Below the pieces are notes generated by a model, which had not been told where the DNA came from, did no database searches, and saw only the letters and a list, made by a program, of their open reading frames with translations. From assembly GCA_026214975.1 (NCBI GenBank), contig CM047806.1, forward strand, positions 55,755,947-55,819,946: a DNA stretch of 64,000 nt, read 5' to 3'. Below, in pieces: positions 11,847-23,220 of this stretch. How positions within the stretch are numbered: the stretch's first letter is position 1; every line of letters begins with the position of its first letter. The stretch is from Gentiana macrophylla. Taxonomy: Eukaryota > Streptophyta > Magnoliopsida > Gentianales > Gentianaceae. Both the position numbers and the translations under genes were made by a program.

Positions 11847-11965
11847 AAGATCTATGTTGCACGGACACGATTACGTGCACACGCCATGACGCACGACTAC
11901 ACACACGACACAAAATGACACTGGCTAGTTCTAAAATTTAAGGACACGACATCGGCCCCGACACG

Positions 11966-12032
<67 letters not shown>

Positions 12033-12048
12033 TATATATCTATATATA

Positions 12049-12145
<97 letters not shown>

Positions 12146-12241
12146 TTATTTATTTATTTTTTTTCGAAACTAAAAATTCATTATGCAAAGAAAACATGTT
12201 TACAGGGTTTCTATAATGTTCATTTAACATCTATATATACA

Positions 12242-12300
<59 letters not shown>

Positions 12301-12775
12301 ATTTATCAAAAAATTATTCGCATAAGTCTAAACAACTATACAAAATAAGATATGTAATACTTAAACTCTATCAATATCTAAAATAGATATTTGTTATCTA
12401 TACTGATTCAAAAGTAAAAATAAAATTATGATCGACTTACAAAATATTACAAATTAAGTGTAAAAATGATTGTCTATAACAAAAAAACATATAAACATAA
12501 TACAGAGTAATCAAGATAAAATTGTATATTTTCGCGTTTCATAAAAAAGATTGAAAAATTGTGTTCATGGGTGTCGGGAGGTGTCGGCGCAGTGTCGGAG
12601 GTGTGTTACAACGCGTGTGATGTGTGGCTTGATATTAAAATTTTAAATAATATTAATTTAATCACCGATACGCTGTCGACACGGCGGTGTAACGGTCGCG
12701 TGTCGTGTGTTGAAATGTTTGACACTGCCAAGACGACGCGACACACATGGCGCGCGGCGTCGTGATTGAAGTGTC
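11847..12775. repeat. CGTGTC/GTGTCGG-rich region around a compound microsatellite, possible degraded TIR element
   Basis: The left part starts TCTATGTTGCACGGACACG and is full of ACACGA/CACGAC words. The right part (12560-12775) is full of GTGTCGG and GTGTCG words, partly their reverse complement. This resembles known plant MITEs with ends reading GCACGGACAC, but the right terminus is too diverged to set a boundary or a target-site duplication. Apparent frames here are byproducts of the repeat. Confidence 0.4.
11967..12295. repeat. Compound (TA)n-(CA)n-(TC)n-(TA)n microsatellite, partly duplicated
   Basis: In order: TA to about 12010, CA to 12030, mixed TA, TC from about 12051 to 12078, TA to 12140, a TTTA stretch, 90 bp of unique sequence, then a second CTATATATACATCTCTCTCT block and TA to 12295. 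The TC+TA module occurs twice, at about 12040 and 12230. Confidence 0.85.
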
Positions 12776-14687
12776 GGTTACAAGATCATACGATAAGATT
12801 CAATGTTTGTCATATGAATGGTCATAACGTATATGAATTCACTTACACTCATTTTCGTTTGACTTTGAAAGAAGATTTCCATTACAATTCGAAGGTTACA
12901 TTTTTCTTCTTCCCCGTTAAAGATTCCAAGAACATTTTTCATTACACTTTTAATGAAGAATCCCATGCCTATTGAAAGGTCACTTTTTTCTCCTGTTTTT
13001 TTTCTTTCCTTTTTTTTTTTTCCCTTTAAAGATTCCAATTCGCAAGTCACTTCTAATGGATGGAGAAGTTTTTGAAAACAAGCTAGCTGTTGGGACCATA
13101 TTGATAGTGTTGTCAGAAAAGAGGTGAATTAATATTTTGATTTTAGCATCAAAATAACTATAAAACCCTTAGAATATGGAGTATTTAATAATAATAATAA
13201 TACTCTATCACCGGTTAATAAATATAAATAGATTTAAGAAAAAAAAAACACAATAAATACTCTTTATGAAATTAAATTTAACTCTGTCAATTAAAAAATT
13301 AAATTTTGGCGCCCCTCAAAAAATAAAAATAAAAATTGCAACTCAGTAAGTTAAATAGAAACGGAAGGAGTATTATAGACCCTCTTGATTATGATGAATG
13401 AAAAATGATAGCTGGAACTCTAAGAAAAAATGTAGAAACATAGATAAAAAACAATAATGTGAGTTTTCTTCTGATTCTCCTCCTCGTAAGTCTATAGAAA
13501 GGGTGTATTTTGAGATGAAACATGTTAACTTACATGGACCTTCGATACGAGCTTTGGGTAATTGTAATGGCCTTGATCAATAATGAGGTCGAAAGTGGGT
13601 ATTGGGGCCCATAAAATTGACGGCAAATGTAGAGGGGTGCAAATGATCTGTGATCTTTGTTATCTTGTAATGACATTTTGAAAAAAGGGGTTGAATTTAT
13701 TTTATATTAATAAAATAATGCTCTCTCTGTCATGTAATATAAATTATTTTTAACTTTTTTTGTTTTTGTAGTGTCTCAAAATGTAAGTCCTCATTTTTCA
13801 ATATAAGATTCAATTCATTTTTTCAATTGTACCTTTCTTTGCCAAGAATTTGTTTGGGTTTTTTTAGATTACATCACCAATCATTTTTTACAATTCTCCT
13901 ACCAATCAAATCTTTAACTACAAATAAAAAAAATATTAAATCATCTCTCATCATTTCACTTTATCAATTTTATTACTTTTTTTACCATTATTTTATTCAT
14001 TATTATACTTTATTTCACTAATCATTTCATAATATACACAAGTTTAAAAAAAAAAACATCTTAACTTTTTAATAATTACTTCAATCAGTTTATTTTAAAA
14101 AACCCTAAAAAAAAAAATCCAATTCAAAACAAACACAACTTTTATGTTTTACAAAAAGCACCATCACATTGGTCAACATTGCCCCTTCGTAAATATTTGG
14201 ATTACTACTATTACCATATAAAAAAAAGAAAAAAAGAAAAAAAGAAAAAAAAAAAGAAGAAAGAAACGTGTAGAATTTGCGCCAGTATAATTGGAAAGTG
14301 GAAGTGGTAAAACATTTAGGCAACTCCTTTGACTTTCATTGCACAGCTTACTAGAGCATTTGTCATCCATATAAGTACTTGTAGGATAAGGGAAGTTATT
14401 GTGTGGTGAGGTATTTTGAGGTGAACGTCGTAAGTGAACGCTTTAATACAACGAATCATCTGAGAATGGCGCCATTAATGGTCAGAATTCTTTGTCCCGC
14501 GATACGCTCATACCAGGGAAAAAGCACCGGATAAAGGGTAATTTAGTTCGAAATGATAATAATTTATTAAAATTTTAAAATTGTGTATAAAATCTATAAG
14601 AATTTATATTGCGAGACGTAGAGAGTAGATAGGTTGTTAAATTTACCGCATAATTGTGGTTTTGGGGGAGAGACATGGGATCTCAAA
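12776..14687. other. AT-rich intergenic DNA without recognised genes
   Basis: Contains a small internal duplication: TTAAAGATTCCAA and its preceding T/C-rich run occur near 12918 and 13024. A grass/eudicot MITE-like phrase AACGGAAGGAGTAT occurs near 13362. Long A/T runs occur around 14044-14270. Open frames here (for example minus strand 14105-14323) are low-complexity Phe/Lys runs and are not credible genes. The last nine bases, GATCTCAAA, are the left duplication of the next element. Confidence 0.5.
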
Positions 14688-14869
14688 GACAAATTTTATA
14701 ATACAACCGTTGTAGCAAGGTTGTACCAAGTGGCATACATTACAACCATTCATTTCTAACCTCTCACACACGATAAAATTGTATTATGTGAAAGAGAGTA
14801 AAAATGAGAGGCTCTAATGTATGCCACTTGATACAACCTTCTTACAACCGTTGCACCATAAAGTCTCTC
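14688..14869. mobile_element. 182-bp MITE with 9-bp target-site duplication
   Basis: The arms are inverted repeats. The left arm contains AAGTGGCATACATTA; the right arm contains its complement TAATGTATGCCACTT. The arms pair over about 70 bp with mismatches. GATCTCAAA flanks both sides exactly (14679-14687 and 14870-14878). The 9-bp duplication points to Mutator-type mobilisation. No coding capacity. Confidence 0.85.
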
Positions 14870-14878
14870 GATCTCAAA

Positions 14879-15660
14879 TCATCCACTAGCTCGTCGCTTT
14901 TAGGAGCAAGTTGGGTTTTTTTTCAATGGCATGAAAAAAAGGCTACTACCCATTTTATTTATTAAAATCCCATCTATTATTTTTTAGGGGCACCAAATCA
15001 AGTCAAACAATATGCTACTACAGCCACTCTTAGGGCATCCATATCGGGGAGAAGAAAAAATATTTTAACATTTTATATAAAAGGTTCAAGGATGGAACCA
15101 TGATTTAAATTTAGGGTGGGCTAATGAACTATATATTTATTTATTCGGAGCCACTACAGTTCATTTATTCGGTGTCTCACACCTGTCGATACACTACTCC
15201 ATTTTCACATAATCGATTATGTGAAAATCGAATATATGGCAACATATGGCTTCCTGCACCGTTGATCCTGATTCGACTTTCACAGAATCGCATGTTACCA
15301 AAACATTTGAATATCATATGATAAATTATATTGTGGTACACAATAGAATCATTGTGGTGCAAATAATGGCTTCATCCGAGAAAATGAATCACTTTATAAT
15401 GCAGATTCTCTTATCTAAAATATAAAATTAAATTAAAAAAAAAGTTAGTCAAAGATTAAACTATTCAAAGTGAGATAATACTTCTAAATCAACCGTCTAC
15501 GTTCAGGTCACGCTCAAAATTTAATCAAAAGTCCATAGCACTGTATGTCAGCAGGAGACGAACTTAATGGAGTAAATAATTGAATATTTTTTTTAAAGAA
15601 TAGTTGAGGTATTTTTATTTTTTAAGAAAATAATTTAGTTTCTAAAGTTTCTTGACAATA
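14879..15660. other. AT-rich spacer with a perfect palindrome
   Basis: No gene is seen. The two opposing short frames around 15124-15362 are reciprocal readings of the palindromic zone and are not supported. The palindrome is listed separately. Confidence 0.5.
15201..15228. repeat. Perfect 28-bp palindrome
   Basis: ATTTTCACATAATC is followed without spacer by its exact reverse complement, centred on ATCGAT. I see no TIR element boundary or duplicated target around it, so its origin is unexplained. Confidence 0.9.
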
Positions 15661-15936
15661 TACTATATCCATTCTAAAATATAAGTCATTATATTTTTTT
15701 TTTTCTATAATATAAATCATTATTATATATTATCAATGCAATATTTATTATTCTTTTTTTCTATCTTACCCCTAATTATTATCAATACAATCACTTTTCA
15801 TGAAATAACAATTATTTCATTAATAATAGTCGATAGGTATTTTAGACATTAATTATCAAATTTATAACATTTAACCATTTTCTTAAACCGTATTAAACAC
15901 CTAAGATGACTTATATTTTAAAACGGAAATAATACT
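15661..15936. mobile_element. Stowaway/Tc1-mariner-like MITE
   Basis: The left end ATCCATTCTAAAATATAAGT and the right end, ACTTATATTTTAAAACGGAA, are imperfect inverted repeats of the 'CCGTTCTAAAATATAAGTC' type typical of plant Stowaway MITEs. The element is about 276 bp, AT-rich and non-coding. TA dinucleotides flank it as expected, but in AT-rich DNA this is weak support. Confidence 0.6.
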
Positions 15937-16413
15937 ATTTTTTAGAAGGGAGGTAGTACTAGCGGTAGTAGTATTTTATTTTGGCAGTATATACACACAC
16001 GCATTCTCAGGTCCACTTTTCTCCAATAAAATAATCATGTTCCACTTTTCGCGGCATGTATCGAAATTCGAAACGGGACCATTTGTTGTGGTTATCATTT
16101 TGCCCGGACCGCGTGTACGTATTGATTGAGTAATAATGACTCTGATGATAGACAACAAACAAAGACTTTACTGGTCATTGTTTGAGGCTGCAGGATCCGG
16201 AGATTTTGTGTTCGAGTCTCAGTAAAGACAAAAATATACGAGTGTTAGGTTTCGAATTCAATGAGGGAAAAAAAAGCGTGTGTTATAGTGTGATGTGCTA
16301 ATGTTTCAGTAAAAAAAAGCCTGAATTAATTGGGCTAATTAAACTTTTCGTCCAACTTGTTTCTTTAATTTCATTATTACGAAACACTTTTATATATATA
16401 TATATATTTTTTT
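15937..16413. other. Spacer without recognised genes
   Basis: Nothing assignable. A short (TA)n run occurs near 16392-16408. The minus-strand frame at 15976-16158 has no recognisable motif. Confidence 0.5.
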
Positions 16414-16591
16414 ATGATAAACACCCATTTGTTTGTGTTTTTGTTATAATAAGGTTGTTTATCTTAACAAAAACGAATACGTAGAGTGTGTATTGTTTTT
16501 TAACGATAAACACCCCATATGCATGTGTTTTTGTTACAATAAGGTTGTTTATCGTAACAAAACGAATACATAGGGGGTATCTATCGTAATG
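16414..16591. repeat. Two-copy tandem repeat, about 89 bp per unit
   Basis: Unit 1 begins ATGATAAACACCC at 16414 and unit 2 ACGATAAACACCCC at 16503. Both contain TGTGTTTTTGTTA, AATAAGGTTGTTTATC and AACGAATAC. Each unit also contains GATAAAC and GTTTATC, so it can fold on itself. A third weak half-unit may follow (TATCTATCGTA). Confidence 0.75.
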
Positions 16592-16929
16592 AATGATATA
16601 TGTTACTGTAGTTTTGAAAAAATAAAGAAATATAGGGACGAAAAGTGTAATTCTCTTCAAATTTATTATACAATCGCATATTTCTAAACATGCTTTTCAA
16701 TTTTTTATATTCAAAGACGGGAGAAAAGTTAGGAAACACCGACATCTTTTTGAATTACAACAAACCACGATCACTACTAATACATAATTCCCATACATCA
16801 TTGATTTAGAAGCTCTTTCCTACATTATACTCACTACAAATCCACAAAGCCAAGAACCTCATTTCTGTGAATTATGAACATTACCCGGAGACTATGGAAA
16901 ACCACGTGACGAACATATTCTCCTCGATA

Positions 16930-17542
16930 CTACGTATAGTCCAGAGAGGTTGCATAAGGGATAGGAGTGGAAGGCACCCAAATCCTTACTTTCATGCGAT
17001 GATTGAAGTTATCCATGTACTGTAAATATTAAAGTAACTGGTGAGTTATGAAGCCCAGTAAGGAAACCTTCACATAAAAAAGAACTAATGCCCATTATTA
17101 GGACCACGACAAAGTTCCAATTTCTCTTTCGTGAAATGAATGGATAAAAAGTGTACAATATATTTTTTTGTCAAATCTACTAATTATCATCAATATATTG
17201 ACCCTATAACGAAACATGAATAGAAACAAGTAATCATAACATACTATACAATTTGACTAACTTCACCATGCATATTACTATAGAAACTTTATTGTATCAT
17301 TTCTGTTATTATAACTTCACTGTGACTGTAACTGTAACTGTAGCTATGATGGTTCATGAGCACTACGCCACATTTATTTTATCCCAATATGGAGGGCTTG
17401 CTAACTGAACGGTGTGACAGACCGGACATATCCACTATGTTGTCTTATAAACGGGGCCTGACCAGCTCCAGCTTGTTCTCCCTATTTTATCCTGGGAGTC
17501 GGGCATGATGCTAATGATCCTCGAGAGTTCACTGCCTTTTAT
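16930..17542 (-). other. Possible exons of a low-copy gene, 3' part (minus strand)
   Basis: Read on the minus strand. A segment at 17542-17434 follows an acceptor-like ACAATACAG and is open for 35 codons (contains RIISIMPDSQDKIGRTSW). A second at 17019-16930 follows TATTTACAG and is open for 29 codons to a TAG (contains NHRMKVRIWVPSTPIPYATS). The following 200 bp looks like a 3' UTR. I do not recognise the family. The residue choice is protein-like and unrelated to retroelement proteins, but both segments are short and no intron chain can be proven. It may be a decayed fragment or chance. Confidence 0.3.
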
Positions 17543-17643
17543 CTGTATTGTTTTTAACCATGAACCAATAATGTATTGTCCTTCATTTCTTTATTAGGTG
17601 ACCTTAATTACCACACATTACATATACATTCATACTTTCATGA

Positions 17644-19106
17644 TGCAAGATATACAGTACCTGATTAGGATCTGGAAACGCAAAAAACCAATCCAGAAAT
17701 TTTCCGTGTCCGTCCGCACCTGGGGTTTTACCGTTAGTCCGAATATTCAGGATCAAATCTAATTTACAACACCGATCGAGACACTCGATCATACCCAGTA
17801 GAAATTATGAACTGAATTCGATTTCGATTATTTCATGATTTGAAACACGTATTTTATAAATCTAATCTACAAGAAGGTTTGAAGATTTATCCAACGAAAG
17901 AGAAGCCATAGTCTTACGAGTTGTATCTCCAAGCGGCGACTGGTGGACGTTGATCCCGTAACGGAGCCTCATTGAATGTGCAAAAGAAAACCTAGGTTTT
18001 TCTTCTCCAAATAATAGGACAAGTTATTGATTTTTCTCTCATTTTCCTCAAAAAAATGGCACAGGAAAATTGTGTTGGAGAAACTCTCTTTATATAGGAA
18101 AATAACCAAGGCTTGAGAGTTTATCCCATTCACAAGACGATTATCTTTTTTTTTTCAAGGAAAAGAAAATATTTATCTAATAAAAAAAATTAATTTCTTA
18201 TTTATCCAATAAGAAAACTAATTTCTTATTTATCCATTAATTATTTAACAAATTAATTAGACATGTGACATAATTAAGAGAAAATTTCTTTTCCCAAATT
18301 ATACACATGTGTGACCTAATCGAATTCTAATAATATAGTCTTCTTCTCCAATGTATTATTCAGAGAAGCTTGGCTCGTCATTTCCCTTACTTCAGATGAC
18401 ACACCCACGTTGTTCACAACTATTTCATTGTCACCTTTTATAAATGCTAATAGTCACCACTCTACCAATATTGATTTTCTAGTCTTGAGACTTATCAATA
18501 TTTTGGTCAAGCCCACACATTTCGAAATACGTGTCTTTTAATGACCTAGAGATTTACTTAAATCCACCAATGGACATAAGCATTTGCAGTCAGTCTGGTA
18601 TTGGTTTTGAGCTATAAATTTTTTGTTTCAAATTAATTCAAGCTCCGCTATTATGGAAAGAAAGTTCCACGGCATCACCCCCAGCAAACTGCTTTTCAAG
18701 GAATCAAGCAAAACTTTAATGGTGAGAAAGTTTCAGGGCATCACCCCTAGTGAACTCTCTACTTCTCAGGGTGTTACCTAGACCACTTAGCTTTGCTTTG
18801 AAAGTCATTCATCTCTTCTTCATGTAGATCCAGTTTCTCCCATTGGGCCTGAAATATTTAGGTGTCTCTACAAGAGAGTAAACATAACTGGAGTACCAAA
18901 ACCCCATTTATAGGTTAAGGATTTAAGACAACCTCTTATTATCATAATCCTATATTTTCTTTCCAAAAGACTATAGGTTATCAATCACCCTCAACAAACT
19001 GTATGCATGTTCACAGTGGATCAATGTTCAAACCATACTTTATTATATTTGGGTGGATTGATATTCTGATTTGGTTTAGTAGTATTTATCAGCGTTATTC
19101 CCAACA
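17644..19106 (-). repeat. Angela-like Copia LTR with divergent U3
   Basis: On the minus strand it begins TGTTGGGAATAACGC at 19106 and ends GTATATCTTGCA at 17644 (1463 bp). The half up to about 18320, including the TATA box CCTATATAAAG at 18088-18098, matches the LTRs at 1217-2772 and 27375-29036. The distal U3 (18320-19106) differs entirely and has repeated GCATCACCC words (18672, 18738). No primer site, no internal sequence and no matching 5-bp flanks are seen, so it is either a solo LTR or a truncated copy. Confidence 0.65.
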
Positions 19107-19260
19107 ACCGATGTTGGATATGGTCTAATTAAATCAGATAATAACTTCATTGGGAGACTTTACCTCAAGGTCCAAGGTTGTTAATAAAATAACTCTTGAG
19201 AAATGTGGTGACAGTCAACCATCAGTTTCCAATCTCTTGAATTATATAACCAACATTTAC

Positions 19261-19633
19261 TCAATGCATTGAGATATATCACGAACAGTCACTATCTGAA
19301 CACGCATGCGAAATCTCCAGTTATACATGCAAGCAAAAGTGATAAATGCCTCTATCTGCGGAAATGGAGTAAACTTACTTCATCCTTATCCACAAATTTA
19401 GAAGCATCCTTTAGGTAGACTTCTTGGTATTACATAATAATTTAAACCATTATCTTGCAACAAATATGTCAATTGAGTTAAGCAGTGTAATGTAGCTTCA
19501 CCAACAACTATTTAAGGCATTTCATGGTTTATCCTTTAAGTGAAAACATTTCAGTAGGAGGTAGCCGAGCATCAATGCTAAATACTATTCTATGGCCTAT
19601 ATCTGAGCACGAAATACTTGTTTCTCTGGTCAT
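19261..19633 (-). other. Possible exons of a low-copy gene, upstream part (minus strand)
   Basis: Minus strand, in order: an ATG frame at 19633-19529 (34 codons, contains IGHRIVFSIDARLPPTEMF); a 44-bp segment at 19422-19379 encoding EVYLKDASKFVDKDE with a good donor GTAAGT; and a 35-bp segment at 19295-19261 encoding VTVRDISQCIE between GTTCAG and GTAAAT. Together with 16930-17542 these could be the remains of one gene interrupted by the LTR at 17644-19106. The family is unknown. Phases between pieces are not consistent throughout, so this is a hypothesis. Confidence 0.3.
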
Positions 19634-20049
19634 ATAAGAGATTCCTCCAAATATTTAGATAAGCTTATTGGCATTTCGAGTAGTTATACAACAAATTTTC
19701 GCCCACTAAACGCTCCTACTAGCTTGTATCTTTCGTAATACCCCTGGAGGTCAATATGAACAAGCTATGATACTTTTTCAGCTCTATCGCCCTTTCATAA
19801 TTGAAAGGTTACTTAGTCGTTTTTCCTTTGAGACATGGTTCTTTCACTGGGAGACAAGAATCACCATTATCTAGTCATTTGATCATATCTTTCAGAAATA
19901 TGCACTAAATAATAGATGCCAAAGAATCGTTTATCCCTTTCCAAAAAAAGAATCGTTTATCCTAATATGCAAACCATTGGCCTTAATAGTTTATGATGTG
20001 TTACTTATACCCTTTCAGCATTACTTAGTGGTTTTGATTTTATTAGACA

Positions 20050-20082
20050 TGCCGAGGATAATTTAGTTTAAATTTTAAAGTA

Positions 20083-20181
<99 letters not shown>

Positions 20182-20278
20182 CTTGTATGTACTTACTGCC
20201 TAAGATACCGAGACCTATTTATGGTACTCTTCAGAATTTTATTGAAGGAATGAAATCATATTATTTTGAATTATGATA
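20050..20278 (+). repeat. 5' LTR of the Ale-like Copia
   Basis: 229 bp, against 143 bp for the 3' copy. The whole difference is a long ATT microsatellite in the middle of the 5' copy. Confidence 0.85.
20083..20181. repeat. (ATT)n microsatellite inside the 5' LTR
   Basis: About 33 uninterrupted ATT units. The 3' LTR has only four imperfect units at the same place, so expansion followed insertion. Confidence 0.95.
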
Positions 20279-20290
20279 TGGTATCAGAGC
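20279..20290 (+). promoter_or_regulatory. Primer-binding site
   Basis: TGGTATCAGAGC immediately after the 5' LTR, an exact match to the plant initiator tRNA-Met primer site used by most Copia elements. Confidence 0.92.
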
Positions 20291-20295
20291 AGGTT

Positions 20296-20297
<2 letters not shown>

Positions 20298-20354
<57 letters not shown>
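20298..20354. repeat. (TC)n-(CA)n microsatellite in the leader
   Basis: About 20 TC units followed by about 9 CA units, just after the primer site. Confidence 0.9.
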
Positions 20355-20429
20355 TATTACGCCAAAAATCCTAAACCATAACCTTCTTCTTCCCTAAACA
20401 ACCCAACGACTTCCTTTTCCTCCCTCCCT

Positions 20430-21345
20430 ATGTCGGAGCTTCTTGAAACCACCGGCGAAGCTGCTGCCGCTTCTTACCCGATTCTCTCCTCTTCTTCATC
20501 TATTCAAATTATAAAACTTATTCGACAAAATTACCACCTATAGAGGGCACAACTCATTCCGTATATTCATGGACAAGGTGTATATTGCTATGTTGATGGG
20601 ACCATTCTGCCGCCACCTGCAACTCTCACCGGTGCTAATGGCCAAACAATGCCAAACCCTAAATTTGTAGAATGGTCGAAAGCTGACAACTTAATTTTGA
20701 GCATGATTATTTCCTTCATGTCCAAGGATATTTAGCTCAGGTATATACCACAACCACTTCAACTAAGATATGGGTGGCTCTTCAGCCGTCATTTGCCTCC
20801 CAAAGTCAGGAAAAACTGGTCCAATTGTTAAGCGAATTGGCTTCTACTTGGAAGGTTGAACTTTCAACGGTTGATTACTACTTTTGGTTCAAAAAGCTTA
20901 CGGATGAACATGCCTTGGCCGTCCATCTGCTTAATTCCCACGATCATACTACATATATTCTGGCTGGCCTTGGTCCCGATTTTGATTCACTCATCACCAT
21001 GATCTCTGCCCACACATCAATTACATTGGACGAGGTGTACGCTCTTCTCTTAACCACCGAGCCCCAACTACAGTACCACCGTTCGCTCACTGTTCCTTTG
21101 TCATCTTCCTCTGGTTCTTCTATGCCACCTACTGTAGATAATTTTGCCAGCTCGTCTCCCTCGATGCAGAAGGCCTCCCGTGGATGTGGTGCGAATAATT
21201 ACCAGGGTAGGGCGTGGTCGTGGTTATGGACCGCCATCCCACATATCAGCCACATTATCCGAGAAACCATTTTGCCGAGCCACAACCTACATGTCAAATT
21301 TGCACAAAAAAGGGACATACGGATCAAACTTGTTATTAAGGATAT
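20430..21345 (+). pseudogene. Gag polyprotein of the Ale-like Copia
   Basis: The first ATG is at 20430 (MSELLETTGEAA). A stop interrupts the frame near 20540, and another frame runs through 20774-21345. Recognisable parts are the N-terminal FVEWSKADNLILSMI region, the UBN2-type gag block (VHLLNSHDHTTYILAGLGPD) and a CCHC zinc knuckle C-QIC-TKKGH-TDQTC at 21292-21333 with all four ligands present. A stop follows the knuckle directly. In the family this protein forms the particle and binds RNA. At least two stops or frameshifts make this copy nonfunctional. Confidence 0.8.
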
Positions 21346-21401
21346 GAGTACTATAACCTCTCGGCTCTCCGCCCTCCTCGTCCTCCGTAAGCATATGCCG
21401 C

Positions 21402-22760
21402 TCAGCTGTATTTCCCACACAACTCTGATTGATCGCAGACACCATTGCCACACACCACCTTACCAACAACTTCCGTAATTTAAATCTCATGTCTGAACCT
21501 TATCATGGCCCCGAAAAGGTTCACATCGGTGATGGTACATGTTTATCTATTTCCTACTATGGCTCTTCCTCTGTTTATTCCCTTCACGGTCGTGTTATTT
21601 ATCTAATGTGCTCGTTACTCATTCTTTAACTCAAAACTTGCTTTCAGTACATAAATTTGCTTCCGGTAATTCTGTTTATTTCGAATTTTATGACTCCTAT
21701 TTTCTTGTGAAGATTATTCGGGCTATGTCCATCTTAGAGGTTATGTCAAAGACAGGCTCTACCACTTCTCCACCTCCCTCAACCACCCACCTGCTTAAGC
21801 TCTCACCTTCTCCGTCACTCCCTCCACCACATGGCATCAACATCTTGGTCACTGCTCCCACTCCGTGCTTCGTGAAGCCTTGTGTTGTATTTCCATTTTT
21901 ATTCCGAATAAAACACCACATGTTGTGTGTGCCCCATTACAATTAGCCAAGAGTCATAAACAACTTTTATATACGTCTGAGTTTACTTATGTTGCACCTT
22001 TAGATTTGATTTATTTCGATGTTTGGGGTCTGTGTGCTGAATCTTCTATTTATGGCTCTCGTTACCGTGTTAGCTTTCTTGATGACTTTACAAAATAATT
22101 GTATTGAAAAATAAATTGTGATGTTACCATGTTACCCTTTGAAAAATAAATCTGATGTTGTGAGTGGTAAATACGGTGCCCTTTTGAAAAATAAACATGG
22201 TAACATGGTAATAATTGTGTTTCCGGTGCCCTTTGAAAAATAAATCCGATGTTGAAATTGTGTTTCCCAGTGCCATGGTAATAATAACATGGTAAATACC
22301 ATGTTCCCACACAACATCAGCCGTACTGTTACCATGTTACCCTTTGAAAAATAAATCTGATGTTGAAATTGTGTTTCCTCTTTTTTGCAATGATAAAGCA
22401 TCTTTTTAATATAAAATTAAAATCCACACAAACTGAATGGGGTGGGGAATATCACCACGTGTGCACCTTCCTTAACTCCCTTGACATTCAACATCACATT
22501 TCCTGTCCCCACACTAATGAACAAGTCGGTGCTATTGAACGCCGTCACCGCCAAATTGTCGAAGTTGGTCTCTCTCTCCATGCTCAGTCCAACCTCCTTT
22601 ACCTTACTGGGAGGATGCCTTTACCAATGCCAATTATCTCATCAATCTCCTTCCCACTATTGCCCTCAAATACAAAACATATCTCATCAATATTCTTCCC
22701 ACTATTGCCCTCCAAAACAAAACACCATTTGAAATGGTCTACCATCGGTCTCCCGACTAT
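21402..22760 (+). pseudogene. Protease and integrase remnants of the Ale-like Copia
   Basis: The protease site at 21438-21449 reads D-T-I-A instead of the D-[ST]-G-A expected, so the flap glycine is lost. The integrase zinc domain starts near 21829 (WHQHLGH), but its CxxC is damaged (CAPL, second Cys lost). The core begins LDLIYFDVWG and reaches FLDDFTK near 22097, where an expanded repeat interrupts it. It resumes near 22385 with STQTEWGGEYHHV (second Asp neighbourhood) and EQVGAIERRHR (catalytic Glu). Several frames are needed, so it is dead. Confidence 0.75.
22099..22378 (+). repeat. Amplified segment inside the integrase core
   Basis: The word TGAAAAATAAA occurs at about 22105, 22140, 22185, 22234 and 22345. 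In most copies it is preceded by a CCCTTT block and followed by a CTGATGTTG block. In the protein this is the PLKNKSDV stretch between the first and second catalytic Asp. Inverted words GGTAACATGG / CCATGTTACC are interspersed, so the region can also form hairpins. Spacing is irregular (35-111 bp). A normal integrase has about 60 bp here. Confidence 0.8.
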
Positions 22761-23220
22761 TCTTTTCTTCGCGTCTTCGGTTGTGTCTGTTGGCCATATC
22801 TCCGCCCCTATGACCATCACAAAACTGACTTTCGCTCCAAAACATGTATTTTTCTCGGGTATAGTCCTTCCCATCATGGATACAAGTGTCTTGAACTCGT
22901 TAGTGGCCGTATGTATGTTGCTCACCATTTGGTATCCGATGAAACAATGTTCTCTTATACTCTATCTCCTTCCAAACCCGTCTCCGATCCGATAAGTGTT
23001 CCTCTGCATTTTATTCTCTTCCTATTCCATCAACCCCTACACCGACGCCCCCTCCTCCCATCCTTCTGAATTATCTCTATCTCCCTCTCCGACTCCTAGT
23101 CCTACTCCTCCACCTTATCTCATGGTTACCCACACCAAGACCAACTCCATTAAAACAATATGCGGATTTATCCATTATCCGCTTCTTAACGCTCTCGTCT
23201 CTATGTCTACCACTCTCGAT

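Noticed and set aside
12559..12765. 68-codon frame
   Set aside because: Composed of GTGTCGG-type repeats of a probable TIR element.
14105..14370. Minus-strand frames rich in Phe
   Set aside because: They are translations of A/T runs and are not conserved protein.
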